The notes under the pieces were generated by a model. The model made no database searches. It was not told the origin of the DNA and worked only from the letters and a program-made list of their open reading frames with translations. Of a stretch of 64,000 bases of DNA, positions 16,274 through 25,789 are shown one piece after another. The stretch is from Caldibacillus debilis DSM 16016. GTDB taxonomy: Bacteria > Bacillota > Bacilli > Bacillales > Caldibacillaceae. The stretch spans positions 118,846 through 182,845 of the forward strand of contig NZ_KB912913.1 in NCBI RefSeq assembly GCF_000383875.1. The letters run 5' to 3'. Each line of letters opens with the position of its first letter. The stretch's first letter is position 1. The position numbers and the translations under genes were made by a program.

Positions 16274-17988
16274 TGGATCGAACGCTGTTCTCTTTCAAAG
16301 GACTGAAGACGGTTCTCGCCGGGCTGGCGGCATTGACGGCGATTCAAGCCGCGGCCATCATCGTTCAGGCTTATTTTTTGGCGGACGCGATCTCTTCCCT
16401 TTTCGGGGGAGATCCGTTCGCCCACGTCTTTCATCAATGGATGATTTTCCTGTTTGCCCTGGTCCTCCGCCAGCTGCTTGCCGTCTGGAAGCGAACGATC
16501 GCCTACCGGTTTGCGGCCAGGACGGGCAAAGAGCTCCGGGAGGCCTTGCTGCAAAAGTTGTTCCAGCTCGGCCCCCGTTTTGTAAGGGCGGAAGGCTCCG
16601 GACAGACGGTCACCCTGGTTATGGAAGGAATAGCGAAATTCCGCCGTTATTTGGAGCTTCTTCTTCCGAAGATGATGAATTCGGTCATTATCCCTTCGGC
16701 CATTTTCCTGTTTATCCTTTTTGTCAATATCCGCTCCGCCGTCATTTTGGGCCTCGCCGTTCCGATCCTGATCGTCTTTATGATTTTGCTCGGGCTGGCG
16801 GCAAAAATAAAGGCCGACCGCCAATACAAATCCTATCAAATGCTGTCCAACCATTTCGTCGATTCTTTGCGGGGACTGGAGACGCTCAAATATTTGGGAT
16901 TGAGCCGGCGGCACATCAACAGCATCCTTTTCGTAAGCGAAAGGTACCGCCGGGCCACGATGGGGACGCTGCGCATCGCCTTTTTATCTTCCTTTGCCAT
17001 GGATTTTTTCACCATGCTGTCCATCGCGACCGTCGCCGTTTTTCTCGGGATGGATCTGATAAACGGGAAGATGGGGCTGCATCCGGCGTTGACGATTCTG
17101 ATCCTGGCCCCGGAGTACTTCCTGCCGATCAGGGAGCTGGGGGCCGATTACCATGCGACCCTGGACGGAAAGGAAGCGGGCAAAAAGATCCGGGAAATCC
17201 TCGATAAAGAAACTCCGCAGCAAGGGCAGGACCCGATTCCCCCTTGGAACGCCGCTTCCGTTTTTTCCGTGAAAGGCCTCAGCGTGCGTTTTGCGGACAG
17301 CCGCCGGCCGGCTTTGCAGGATATCCGATTTTCCGTATCGGGCTTTCAAAAGGTCGGAATCATCGGGGCCAGCGGCGCGGGAAAGTCCACGCTGATCGAT
17401 GTTTTAGGCGGATTTCTGACGCCTTCCGCCGGCGAATTTGAAGTAAACGGCAGGAAGGTAACGACCCTTTCCCAGCGGCATTGGCAATGCCAGATCACCT
17501 ATATTCCCCAGCACCCTTACCTGTTTCACGATACCGTTTTCAACAATATCCGATTTTACCGCCCGGAGGCGGCGAGGGAAGAAGTGGAGGAGGCCGCGGA
17601 GCGGTCGGGCCTCACCGGATTGATTCGGTCGCTGCCGGAAGGGTTTGAGACCATCATCGGGGAAGGCGGGCGGGCCTTAAGCGGCGGGCAGGAACAACGA
17701 ATCGCCCTCGCCCGGGCATTTTTAAGCGACCGTCCGATCATCATGCTCGATGAGCCGACCGCCCATCTGGATGTGGAAACGGAATACGAATTGAAAGAAA
17801 CGATGCGGCAATTGTTCAAGGGCAAGCTCGTGTTTTTTGCCACCCACCGCCTGCATTGGATGCCGGATATGGATTTCATCATCGTGCTGGATCAAGGAAA
17901 AATTGTGGAAACCGGAACGCACGAACAGTTGATTCGGAAAAAAGCGGCATATTATCGGCTTGTGAAAAGACAAATGGAGGGCCTCTGA
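16273..17988 (+). CDS. cydD: cysteine/glutathione-type ABC exporter subunit CydD (cydC in Bacillus subtilis naming)
   Basis: ABC half-transporter of 571 residues. An exporter membrane domain (about 1-320) precedes the nucleotide-binding domain, with Walker A GASGAGKST (near 370), signature LSGGQEQR (near 472) and Walker B IIMLDEPTAHLD. CydD and CydC form a heterodimer that exports thiols (cysteine, glutathione in Escherichia coli) and is needed to assemble cytochrome bd. The N-terminal helix ending IVQAYFLADAI resembles CydD rather than CydC; Bacillus subtilis papers call this third gene cydC. ATGA-type overlap with cydB. Confidence 0.9.
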   Translation: MDRTLFSFKGLKTVLAGLAALTAIQAAAIIVQAYFLADAISSLFGGDPFAHVFHQWMIFLFALVLRQLLAVWKRTIAYRFAARTGKELREALLQKLFQLGPRFVRAEGSGQTVTLVMEGIAKFRRYLELLLPKMMNSVIIPSAIFLFILFVNIRSAVILGLAVPILIVFMILLGLAAKIKADRQYKSYQMLSNHFVDSLRGLETLKYLGLSRRHINSILFVSERYRRATMGTLRIAFLSSFAMDFFTMLSIATVAVFLGMDLINGKMGLHPALTILILAPEYFLPIRELGADYHATLDGKEAGKKIREILDKETPQQGQDPIPPWNAASVFSVKGLSVRFADSRRPALQDIRFSVSGFQKVGIIGASGAGKSTLIDVLGGFLTPSAGEFEVNGRKVTTLSQRHWQCQITYIPQHPYLFHDTVFNNIRFYRPEAAREEVEEAAERSGLTGLIRSLPEGFETIIGEGGRALSGGQEQRIALARAFLSDRPIIMLDEPTAHLDVETEYELKETMRQLFKGKLVFFATHRLHWMPDMDFIIVLDQGKIVETGTHEQLIRKKAAYYRLVKRQMEGL

Positions 17989-19730
17989 TGGGCAAGGAGC
18001 ATTGGATCTTCCCGTATTTGCGCCAATACCGCGGGCTGCTGGCGCTGGCGGTTCTTCTTGGCTCCCTGACCGTTTTCTTCGGCGGGGCGTTGATGTTTAC
18101 TTCGGGTTATCTGATTTCTAAAGCGGCGGCGCGGCCCGAATCCATTTTGATGGTTTATGTGCCGATTGTCGGTGTCCGCGCATTCGGCATCGGCCGCGCC
18201 GTGCTTCGCTACGCGGAGAGGCTGGCGGGGCACCAGTTCGCTTTGAAAATCCTTTCGGCCATGCGCGTCCGCTTATATAAAATCGTCGAGCCGCAAGCCT
18301 TGTTTCTCCGTTCCCGCTTCCGCACGGGGGACGTCCTGGGGGCGCTTGCCGATGATATTGAACATCTGCAGGATTTTTATTTAAAAACATTGATTCCTTC
18401 GATCGTTTCACTGGCCGTTTACACGGCGGTCCTGATTGCCGCGGGACTCTTTTCTGCGCCCTTCGCCATTCTCCTCGGCGTATTCTTGGGGCTGTTGATT
18501 TTTGTCGGCCCGATCATCTCATACGTTTATATGAAAATAAAAAATGAACAGTTGAAAAGGGGAAGGCACCGGCTCTACCGGCAGTTTACCGATGCGGTTT
18601 TCGGCATCAGCGATTGGATATTCAGCGGGAAGTACGCGGACTATATCCGCCGGTACGAATCACAGGAACAGGAGCTTTTTGAACTGGAAACGAAGAAATT
18701 TTCCTTTGTGAACGGGCGGGACGTGCTGAATCAAATGGTGCTCGGTGCCGTCGTCATCCTCGCCGTCTATTGGGCAAACGGGGAAACGATCAGCGGGACA
18801 TTCCCGCCTACGCTGATCGCCGCCTGCGCCCTCGCGGCCCTGTCCTTGACGGAATCCTTTTTGCCGGTCGCCGAGGCCATCGCTGAAACGTCAACGTACC
18901 AGGATTCCATCAGACGCCTGGAGGCCATTCGGGCGGCATCTCCGAAAGCTTCATCCGAAGGGGAGAAACGGCATGCTGCGCCGGACTTCCGTCAGGTGAC
19001 AATTGAAATCAACCGATTATCCTTCGGATATGATCCAAAAACCCCCCTTCTGTCCGATATTCGGTTAAAAATCGATCAAGGGGAGAAAATTGCCATCATC
19101 GGGCGCAGCGGTTCGGGAAAATCGACGCTGTTGAAACTGATTCAAGGCGCCCTTGTCCCGTCGGGCGGCGAAGTCCGGATCAACGGGATCCCTGCCCACG
19201 AGCTGGCTCCGGCCATTCCGAAAATGATGGCGGTCCTTAACCAAAAGCCGTATTTATTCCATACGTCCGTCATGAACAACATCCGCCTCGGCAACCCGGA
19301 AGCGTCCGATGAGAAAGTGTTCGAGGCGGCCAAGAAGGTTCAATTGCACGAGATGATTAGGCAATTGCCGGAAGGATATGAGACGAATATGCACGAAACG
19401 GGCCAGCGCTTTTCCGGAGGAGAACGGCAAAGAATCGCACTGGCACGGATCTTGTTGCAAAACACGCCGGTCGTCATCATGGATGAACCGACCGTCGGTC
19501 TCGACCCCATAACGGAAGCGGACCTGTTGGCGGACATCTTCGATCTATTGGAGGGAAAAACGATCATTTGGGTCACCCATCATTTGCTGGGCGCGGAAAA
19601 AATGGACCGCATCCTTTTCCTTGAAAAGGGAAAGATCACGATGGCGGGCAGCCATCAACAACTTCTGGCGCGCGAAGAAAGATACCGCCGGCTGTATGCG
19701 CTGGATCGCCCGCTGTCCGGTAAATCGTGA
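17988..19730 (+). CDS. cydC: cysteine/glutathione-type ABC exporter subunit CydC (cydD in Bacillus subtilis naming)
   Basis: Second half of the CydDC heterodimer, 580 residues. The segment FTSGYLISKAA followed by VRAFGIGRAVLRYAERLAGH is diagnostic for CydC. The nucleotide-binding domain has Walker A GRSGSGKST (near 371), signature FSGGERQR (near 469) and Walker B VIMDEPTVGLD. The start at 17988 overlaps the previous stop (TGATG) and is preceded by AAATGGAGGGC. The frame is open upstream only because it overlaps cydD. Last gene of the operon; no convincing terminator is seen immediately after it. Confidence 0.9.
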   Translation: MGKEHWIFPYLRQYRGLLALAVLLGSLTVFFGGALMFTSGYLISKAAARPESILMVYVPIVGVRAFGIGRAVLRYAERLAGHQFALKILSAMRVRLYKIVEPQALFLRSRFRTGDVLGALADDIEHLQDFYLKTLIPSIVSLAVYTAVLIAAGLFSAPFAILLGVFLGLLIFVGPIISYVYMKIKNEQLKRGRHRLYRQFTDAVFGISDWIFSGKYADYIRRYESQEQELFELETKKFSFVNGRDVLNQMVLGAVVILAVYWANGETISGTFPPTLIAACALAALSLTESFLPVAEAIAETSTYQDSIRRLEAIRAASPKASSEGEKRHAAPDFRQVTIEINRLSFGYDPKTPLLSDIRLKIDQGEKIAIIGRSGSGKSTLLKLIQGALVPSGGEVRINGIPAHELAPAIPKMMAVLNQKPYLFHTSVMNNIRLGNPEASDEKVFEAAKKVQLHEMIRQLPEGYETNMHETGQRFSGGERQRIALARILLQNTPVVIMDEPTVGLDPITEADLLADIFDLLEGKTIIWVTHHLLGAEKMDRILFLEKGKITMAGSHQQLLAREERYRRLYALDRPLSGKS

Positions 19731-20231
19731 CGGGGGAATGGGCGGTCATCCGCTGCCGGATGGAAAGGGGCCGCCGGCCGCATGAAGGATTTGCCGTATC
19801 CGGGTCGGAAGGGAGGATGAATCCGGGAAGCCAGGCTTAGGGCGTGCGCATCCGTCGGGATTTTGCCGCCCCCATCGACGTTTTGGCAGGAATTCCCAAC
19901 AACCTTTGGGATCATTCCGCGGCGCATCCCTTCTTGTCAGAGGATTGCCCGGCGCGATGCCTCGGAAGCATTTTCGTTTTTCCTACCGCCAAAGGCGGCA
20001 TCGGCAGCGGTTCATCGGCCTCCGCCGGGATGTTGTTCCCGAGGCTTCGTTCATCCGTGCAAAGCGTCTTTCCCGGCAGGATGGCATGGAACTGGCCCCA
20101 TGCCGCCTATTCTTTCTTCGAGCGCGAAAATTCCGGGAAGAAATGCGGGAAAAGATATTGAAAAACAGGACGGAGCCAGTTTATGATGAAAACAAAGGCA
20201 GCAGTTACAGAGAGAGGAAAGGAGATTCCGA
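19731..20231. other. gene-free stretch between cydC and plsC
   Basis: GC-rich spacer of 500 bases. Several overlapping open frames (such as 19906-20295) are arginine/proline-rich, lack ribosome sites and match nothing I know. The right end holds the plsC ribosome binding site. Confidence 0.4.
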
Positions 20232-20837
20232 TTGTACAGATTTCTGGGATATATCGCCATTTTCCTGTTTAAAGTTTTCGCCCGGTTCCAAGTGATCGGC
20301 AAAGAAAATATCCCGAAGGGCGCGGGATTCGTATATGCCTGCACCCATGCCGGCTGGCTGGACGTGGTGGCCCTCGCCCTGTCCATTTTTCCGGTCCGGG
20401 TCCATTACATGGCGAAAAAGGAATTGTTCCAAAATCCCATCGCCGCGAAATTCATCACTTCGTTAAACGCCTTTCCGGTCGATCGGGAGAATCCGGCGCC
20501 CAGCAGCATCAAAATTCCCGTGCAGCTGGTGAAGGAAGGCAAGGTGGTGGGGATCTTTCCGAGCGGCACGCGGAAATCGGAAGACGTTCCGCTGAAACGG
20601 GGGGCAATCACCATCGCCAGCCTGGCGAAAGCCCCGATCGTTCCCGCTTACTATGAGGGACCGAAAACGTTAAAGGAACTTTTTAAGGGGAAAAAAGCGT
20701 ATATCGTGATCGGGAAGCCGATCCGATTGGAAAGGGAAGGGGCAAAAAGGGTGGATGCCGAGCATTATACCCGTTTGCTTTCGGAAACCTTCCTGCAATT
20801 GAAGGAGGAGCTAAAAAATTACCGGACCACCAAGTGA
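20232..20837 (+). CDS. plsC: 1-acyl-sn-glycerol-3-phosphate acyltransferase
   Basis: Membrane-associated acyltransferase of 201 residues that acylates lysophosphatidic acid to phosphatidic acid. HAGWLD is the catalytic HX4D motif, FPSGTRKSEDVPLKRGA the substrate-phosphate motif (FPSGTR instead of FPEGTR, as in Bacillus PlsC), and KAPIVPAYYEGP the later block. One N-terminal hydrophobic segment (about 1-17). The TTG start at 20232 is chosen because GAGAGGAAAGGAG stands just ahead and no ATG fits. Single gene. Confidence 0.9.
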   Translation: MYRFLGYIAIFLFKVFARFQVIGKENIPKGAGFVYACTHAGWLDVVALALSIFPVRVHYMAKKELFQNPIAAKFITSLNAFPVDRENPAPSSIKIPVQLVKEGKVVGIFPSGTRKSEDVPLKRGAITIASLAKAPIVPAYYEGPKTLKELFKGKKAYIVIGKPIRLEREGAKRVDAEHYTRLLSETFLQLKEELKNYRTTK

Positions 20838-21450
20838 ACGGAGGTTCCTTGAACGGGATTCCCGCTTCAGGCGCGTTTCCTTTCGATAGGGGATGCGCCA
20901 GATTTTTTTTTTGGAAACCTGCGAATTCCGCCTGGGAACCGTTAGCCCGCCCCCGTTGGGATGGTCGGTTTTTTGGGACAGGAATATTTCTCACCCGGCG
21001 GGACCGGACCGTGGCTGAAGAATGGAAGGGCCTTTGGCAAGTTTTATCTCCCGGAATGGGGGCGTTCCCTTTTTCGTTCAAGGAATATGGAACGGTTTCC
21101 CGTTTTTTGTGATGCACGGTTACGGCCTGAGGAATCATCGGCATGCGGCGATCCCGCCGCGAGGCCGCCCGATTGGGCGCATCAGGCACCCGCCTGCTTA
21201 AAGAACTTCGGGGCAAAGTTCCGAAGCGTGACCCCTTCGCTATTCCGGATAAAATAAGAGGAAAGCCGAAAAAGCGAAGACGCCGTTTCTTAGCGCCGTT
21301 TTCGGCCGGCCCGAACGGCCGGAAAAAGTATGCGCGGGAACGAAAAGAAGCTTTTTCCGCCTTTCCTCCCGCCTCTTTGTCCTCCTTTCGCATGGAAAAA
21401 TGAGAACGGGGAAGAATAAAAAAACCGAACGACCGAAGGAGGAATCGGAA
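20838..21450. other. gene-free stretch after plsC
   Basis: About 610 bases, with a run of ten T near 20906. No coding sequence, repeat or RNA is recognised. Its right end provides the AAGGAGGAATCGGAA binding site of the next gene. Confidence 0.4.
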
Positions 21451-22131
21451 ATGAGCTTGGAATGGTATTTTCGCATGGAGAAGGATCTTCGCAATCAATT
21501 GCCCGCTTTAACGGAACCATTTGGCGATGAGGAAATCCTCTTTGACACGAACACAACCGAACATCATCCCTCCTTTCTGTTTTCCGTGGAAACGGAAGAC
21601 GGGCTGGAGAATTTTTGCGTTATCAACTATGATCCGGTGAACCAGGAATTTTACTCCTTTCATTACCATGAGGACGCGGATTTGGAAGCGAAAGTGCTCT
21701 TCCATGACATGGAGGAAATGGTTCAGTTCATCCAGGACTCTCTCTACGAACATCTGTGGGATCGGGATGATGATGAACAGGAAGATGAGGATTTCGACGG
21801 TGCGGCGGATCGGGAGGACGCAAACGGCGAATTCGCCGGCTTTGAAGGAGATCCGGAAGAGGAAGCGATCGAATGGATTTCCAACGACAAGCACCTTCAT
21901 ATTGAAGAGCGGTCGGCGGACGGGCGGCAAAAATACGCGATCCATTTGAAGATGGGCATCGACAAGGAAACGGGAGACGGGGTTTTGTACAGAAATACGT
22001 ATATTGAAGATGAGGACGAACCGGAAGAAAAACTCCTGTTTTATTTCAAAGAAGAGGAAGCGGAATATTTGCGGGATCTGTTCAGCGATTATTTATCCCA
22101 TATGGAAGGACCGGAAGAACAGCCCCGATGA
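21451..22131 (+). CDS. acidic hypothetical protein
   Basis: Unrecognised soluble protein of 226 residues, strongly acidic, with an Asp/Glu-rich linker (DRDDDEQEDEDFDGAADRED) at about 109-128 between two ordered halves. The first half (MSLEWYFRMEKDLRNQLPAL) and the second (ERSADGRQKYAIHLKMGIDK, LFYFKEEEAEYLRDLFSDY) look globular. No signal peptide or membrane helix. A strong AAGGAGG site before the ATG at 21451 and a terminator after it show a real single gene. No function is proposed. Confidence 0.7.
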   Translation: MSLEWYFRMEKDLRNQLPALTEPFGDEEILFDTNTTEHHPSFLFSVETEDGLENFCVINYDPVNQEFYSFHYHEDADLEAKVLFHDMEEMVQFIQDSLYEHLWDRDDDEQEDEDFDGAADREDANGEFAGFEGDPEEEAIEWISNDKHLHIEERSADGRQKYAIHLKMGIDKETGDGVLYRNTYIEDEDEPEEKLLFYFKEEEAEYLRDLFSDYLSHMEGPEEQPR

Positions 22132-22201
22132 CATGTTCGGAATACGGAAAGACATTTAAAGGAACGGGCGGTCTTGGGAGCGGGGCCCACCCTTCGGGAT
22201 G

Positions 22202-22228
22202 CGGGAGCCAAAAGGCCTCCCGTTTTTT
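22202..22228 (+). terminator. intrinsic terminator after the acidic protein gene
   Basis: CGGGAGCC-AAAA-GG-C-CTCCCG hairpin followed by TTTTTT, about 70 bases past the stop. Confidence 0.75.
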
Positions 22229-22277
22229 CCTTTGGAAAAGGGAACGGATCGGATCCAAAAAATTTTTTGTTTTCCTG

Positions 22278-22308
22278 TTGACCTTGACGTTCCGTCATCT
22301 TTTAAAGT
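22278..22308 (+). promoter_or_regulatory. MerR-type promoter with 19-bp spacer
   Basis: TTGACC (22278-22283) and TAAAGT (22303-22308) are separated by 19 bases, the over-long spacing typical of promoters activated by MerR proteins. The spacer contains TGAC-GTTCC-GTCA, an inverted repeat. It lies 23 bases before the MerR-family gene, so autoregulation is likely. Confidence 0.65.
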
Positions 22309-22330
22309 AAAAAGCGAAAGGAGAGGTGAT

Positions 22331-23098
22331 ATGCGGATCAAGGAAGTGGCTGATCTTGCCGGCATCAGCGTGCGCACGCTCCGATATTACGACCAGATCG
22401 GCTTATTGAAGCCGGACCGGGTGACGGAGTCCGGCTACCGGATATACAGCGAGGAGAACCTGGAGACGCTGCAGCAAATCCTTTTTTTCCGGGAACTGGG
22501 ATTTCCGTTGAAAAAAATCAAGGAGATCATTCAAAATCCTTCCTTCGACCGGCTGGAGGCCCTCGAGCTCCACAGGAAATATTTGCTTGAAAAAAAGAGG
22601 AGAATCGACCAAATGCTCCGGACGGTTGACAAAACCATCAAATATATGAAAGGGGAGACGACCATGACCCGTGAAGAAAAATTTTCGGGATTCGATTTTT
22701 CCGAAAACCCGTATGAAAAAGAAGCGAGGGAAAGATGGGGAGACGCGGCGGTGGATGAAGCGAATCGAAGGATCGGGGAATTAAACGAGGAACAAAAACA
22801 GGTTTTGCAGGAAGAAATGGGCGAAATTTACCGCAATCTGGCCGCCTGCCGCCACCTTCCCCCCGATTCCGAAGAAGCGCAAGAGGCGATCGGGAAATGG
22901 TATGAATTGTTGAATCGCCATTTCGGAAACTATTCGCCGGAGATGTTTAAAAATTTGGGGCAAATGTATGTGGAGGACAGCCGGTTCAAGAAGAACATCG
23001 ACCGGTTCGGCGACGGACTGGCGGCCTTTATGCGCGATGCGATGGCGGTTTTCGCCGACCGGCAAAATCCGTCCGCCGAAAAGCACTCGACGGCCTGA
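22331..23098 (+). CDS. MerR family regulator, TipA/Mta type with TipAS ligand domain
   Basis: Regulator of 255 residues. The N-terminal MerR helix-turn-helix is unmistakable: [20 protein letters not shown], then [21 protein letters not shown] coiled-coil dimer helix (about 75-110) leads to a C-terminal TipAS-like domain (about 120-240) with [20 protein letters not shown]. In TipA and Mta this domain senses drugs and activates efflux genes. The ATG at 22331 follows GAGAGGTGAT; the longer frame is not used. No efflux gene is adjacent, so the target is elsewhere or only autoregulation is local. Confidence 0.88.
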   Translation: MRIKEVADLAGISVRTLRYYDQIGLLKPDRVTESGYRIYSEENLETLQQILFFRELGFPLKKIKEIIQNPSFDRLEALELHRKYLLEKKRRIDQMLRTVDKTIKYMKGETTMTREEKFSGFDFSENPYEKEARERWGDAAVDEANRRIGELNEEQKQVLQEEMGEIYRNLAACRHLPPDSEEAQEAIGKWYELLNRHFGNYSPEMFKNLGQMYVEDSRFKKNIDRFGDGLAAFMRDAMAVFADRQNPSAEKHSTA

Positions 23099-23238
23099 AA
23101 TGATTTGCGCCGTTAAACCGTTGATAACCCGGCGCGGGGAAGGCGGATATTTCTCCTGCGCTAATGCTCCGCACTTTCGCCATTTTTAAAAGATGTCCTT
23201 CTTATTTGCCGCCTCGATTGCTCGGATCGCGGTTTAAA

Positions 23239-23265
23239 GGGTGTCCGTTTTTACGGCGGACACCC
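23239..23265. terminator. intrinsic terminator between the MerR gene and the AGCS symporter
   Basis: GGGTGTCCG (23239-23247) and CGGACACCC (23257-23265) form a perfect nine-pair stem, with a T-run on the forward side at 23271-23275. It separates two convergent genes. Confidence 0.65.
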
Positions 23266-23316
23266 TCAGCTTTTTCTTTGAAAAAGGCAGCTCAAAGCCC
23301 GGAAACCTTCCCCCGT

Positions 23317-24723
23317 TTACCGGACCGGCACCTCTTTCGGCGGTTCCATGCCGGTTTCCCGCCGGCGGATTTCCTTGAATTTTTTTGTCTCCTCGGCGAT
23401 GACCCCCGACAGCAACAACAGGGCGATCAAGTTCGGTATGGCCATCAGCGCGTTGAAAATATCGGCGATTCCCCAGATCAATTCGAGGCTCAAGCCCGAT
23501 CCGATGAAAGTGAACAGGACGAAGATGATGCGATAAATATAGATGGATCGGTCGGTAAACAAATAGGCGAAGCATTTTTCCCCGTAATAGGACCAACCCA
23601 AAATGGTGGAATAAGCGAACAGAATCAGTCCGGTCGTAACTACCGTGTTGCCGAATACGGGGAGAAACCCGTCGAACGCTTTTACGGTCAAGGAAGCGCT
23701 GTCGACACCCGCATCGGCGCCGGCATACACGCCGCTCATGACGAGGGTAATGCCGGTGATCGAACAAACGATCATCGTATCGATGAAGGTGCCCGTCATG
23801 GACACGAGACCTTGCCGGGAAGGATGGTCCGTTTTGGCCGCGGCGGCGGCAATCGGCGCGGAACCCAAGCCGGATTCGTTGGAAAAGAGCCCGCGGGCGA
23901 TTCCGAACCGGACCGCGGTGCCCAGCACCCCGCCTCCGACCGATTCGGCGGTAAAAGCTTCCTTAAAGATCAGGGCGATTGCCTTCGGAAGAAGATCGAT
24001 ATTTAAAAGGATGATGACCAAACCGCCGAAAACATAGAAAAGGCACATGAACGGAACGAGAAAGGCAGTGACCCTGCCGATGCTTTTGATGCCGCCGATG
24101 ATCACCAGCGCCGTTAATACGGCCAATACGAATCCCGTAATCCAGGGATTGATCCCGAAGGTTTTGTGCAGGGCTTCGGCGACGGAATTGGATTGGGTCA
24201 TGTTGCCGATCCCGAAAATGGCGGCGATCGTTCCGAAGAGGGCGAAGAGAACGGCCAGCCATTTCCAACCGAGCCCCCGTTCGATATAATACATCGGCCC
24301 GCCGGATTTTTGCCCGAACTCGTTGGTTACCCGGTATTTCACCGCGAGAACGGCTTCGCCGTATTTCGTCGCCATCCCGAAAAAGGCGGCAAACCACATC
24401 CAGAATACGGCCCCGGGGCCCCCCGAAACGACCGCCGTGGCGACTCCCGCGATATTCCCGATGCCGACGGTCGCGGACAGGGCGGTCATTAAGGCCTGGA
24501 AATGGGAAATGTCCCCGTCGGATTTCTGGTCTTGACGTTTGGAAAAGGCAAGTTTCAAAGCATAGGGCAATTGGGATACTTGCAGAAACTTCAACCGAAA
24601 GGATAAGAAGATTCCCGTTCCCACCAGCAAAATCAACAGGAGCGGGCCCCACACGATGCTGTTCAGTTCGCTGACGACCGGTTCGATTTCTTCGCCTATC
24701 GCGTTGAAAAACGCCAAATCCAT
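23317..24723 (-). CDS. sodium:alanine (glutamine) symporter, AGCS family, AlsT-like
   Basis: Membrane carrier of 468 residues with about 11 helices that imports alanine, glycine or glutamine with sodium. Family marks are SATVGIGNIAGVATAVVSGG followed by PGAVFWMW, GMATKYGEAVLAVKYR, and the NESGLGSAPIAAAAA segment. The start at 24723 is preceded by GAGGAGG. The amino acid cannot be settled from sequence. Single gene with a terminator at 23239-23265. Confidence 0.92.
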   Translation of the reverse strand: MDLAFFNAIGEEIEPVVSELNSIVWGPLLLILLVGTGIFLSFRLKFLQVSQLPYALKLAFSKRQDQKSDGDISHFQALMTALSATVGIGNIAGVATAVVSGGPGAVFWMWFAAFFGMATKYGEAVLAVKYRVTNEFGQKSGGPMYYIERGLGWKWLAVLFALFGTIAAIFGIGNMTQSNSVAEALHKTFGINPWITGFVLAVLTALVIIGGIKSIGRVTAFLVPFMCLFYVFGGLVIILLNIDLLPKAIALIFKEAFTAESVGGGVLGTAVRFGIARGLFSNESGLGSAPIAAAAAKTDHPSRQGLVSMTGTFIDTMIVCSITGITLVMSGVYAGADAGVDSASLTVKAFDGFLPVFGNTVVTTGLILFAYSTILGWSYYGEKCFAYLFTDRSIYIYRIIFVLFTFIGSGLSLELIWGIADIFNALMAIPNLIALLLLSGVIAEETKKFKEIRRRETGMEPPKEVPVR

Positions 24724-25340
24724 CCCTCCTCATCACTTCAAAAATATAAAAATTCAAAAAAGATAGATAATATTATTATATATCATCTTTTCGAAAAATT
24801 ACATAATTGATTTGCAGAAAGATTTTCCTCGGGCAGGACCTCGCCGTGAAAGATCCGGCATGCGGACCGGGGAAATTCGACGTCCGCTGTTCCGTTTTCC
24901 TTAAGATGCGGCTCAGGGCATTCATAATAAGGGACGGATTCCCGTGCGCGAAGTGGCGAAATCAACGGCACAGGTTCTTTCCAACCTATTCAAAAAATGG
25001 CATTTCTTTAAGGGATTCCGTTTAGAAAAAAGAATTTTTTCAGAGAGCGAGGTAAGATATCTTGGGCAAATTGGGAGATGAGGCGTGTCAGATTTGAAAA
25101 AGGATTGCAAACGGAAAAAATGGGCCGTTTCAATCCTCCCAAGCCGGAAAGAAAATGTTGGCCCACGGAGTCAGCCTTGGAGCAAACAATGGAAATGCAC
25201 GGGAATAAAACCCGGACGTGGAAGACGGCCGAGGCCCGGCGGAAAAAAGGCCGATTGAAAACAACTGCAGCAATACTTACCCTTTCTCGGGCAGAAAATG
25301 AATTGCAAGGACAAAATAGCGAAAAAAGTTCGGGTGCCTT
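24724..25340. other. gene-free AT-rich spacer
   Basis: About 600 bases upstream of the symporter. The AT-rich right-hand neighbourhood of its start (24724-24800) should hold its promoter, but no convincing pair is seen. No gene is recognised. Confidence 0.35.
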
Positions 25341-25547
25341 TCATGAAACCTGTTCGATGGTTTTGATTCGTTCTTTTTCGGTCATTTCTTCGTTTAAAAG
25401 GACGTCCCGAATGATTTCCGCTTCGGGGGTTCCGCCGGGTTCCCGTGTGAAAACGGCATCGGGGAAATGGTTTTTGAGAAGCTGGAAAATGGTGTTTTTT
25501 CCGGAACCATCCATTCCGGTGAGCGTGACATATTTTTTATCCGGCAT
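25341..25547 (-). pseudogene. thymidylate-kinase-like fragment
   Basis: The 68-residue frame reads MPDKKYVTLTGMDGSGKNTI and later FTREPGGTPEAEIIRDVLL, which aligns with the N-terminal third of dTMP kinase (P-loop and the LTREPGGT motif). It stops after about a third of the usual 205-215 residues. In addition the P-loop lysine is followed by Asn instead of Thr or Ser, which would spoil magnesium binding. The ribosome site is poorly spaced. Most likely a broken remnant of a phage- or plasmid-type nucleotide kinase; the housekeeping tmk would be elsewhere. Confidence 0.6.
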
Positions 25548-25731
25548 TCTCCTATTTTCAATATCGTAACACGGGCTGTTGAAAAAGACGGGAAATTTTT
25601 TGATTTTATTTTCCGCTGTCGCCGAATAGACGTTTGACTTCGTCGTCCCGGAGGAAGCGGCCGGGACATGGAGACAGAGGCGCCATTTCTCCGAAAAATG
25701 TCCGGGCGCGGCGAAGATTTTCAGAAACCCG

Positions 25732-25759
25732 TTGCATCTTACGTTACGTAAGGTATTAT
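25732..25759 (+). promoter_or_regulatory. promoter and palindromic operator of the second MerR gene
   Basis: CTTACGT-T-ACGTAAG (25738-25752) is a perfect 7-1-7 inverted repeat, placed between TTGCAT (25732-25737) and TATTAT (25754-25759). Binding inside the promoter spacer is how MerR proteins act, so this is the likely self-regulatory site. Confidence 0.6.
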
Positions 25760-25789
25760 GATGAGAAAAAAAGAAGGGGAAGGACAGGA

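Noticed and set aside
19906..20295. A 129-codon forward frame before plsC
   Set aside because: Arg/Phe-rich, no ribosome site, overlaps the plsC start and shows no domain.
21143..21403. Lys/Arg-rich open frame before the acidic protein gene
   Set aside because: No ribosome site, unusual composition and no similarity; treated as non-coding.
23234..24757. Several reverse-strand frames overlapping the AGCS symporter (for example 23963-24757)
   Set aside because: They are other-frame shadows of the symporter, rich in Arg and His, with no conserved motif.
25634..25789. N-terminal extension of the second MerR gene
   Set aside because: The extension covers the promoter palindrome and lacks family similarity; the ATG at 25790 follows a good ribosome site.
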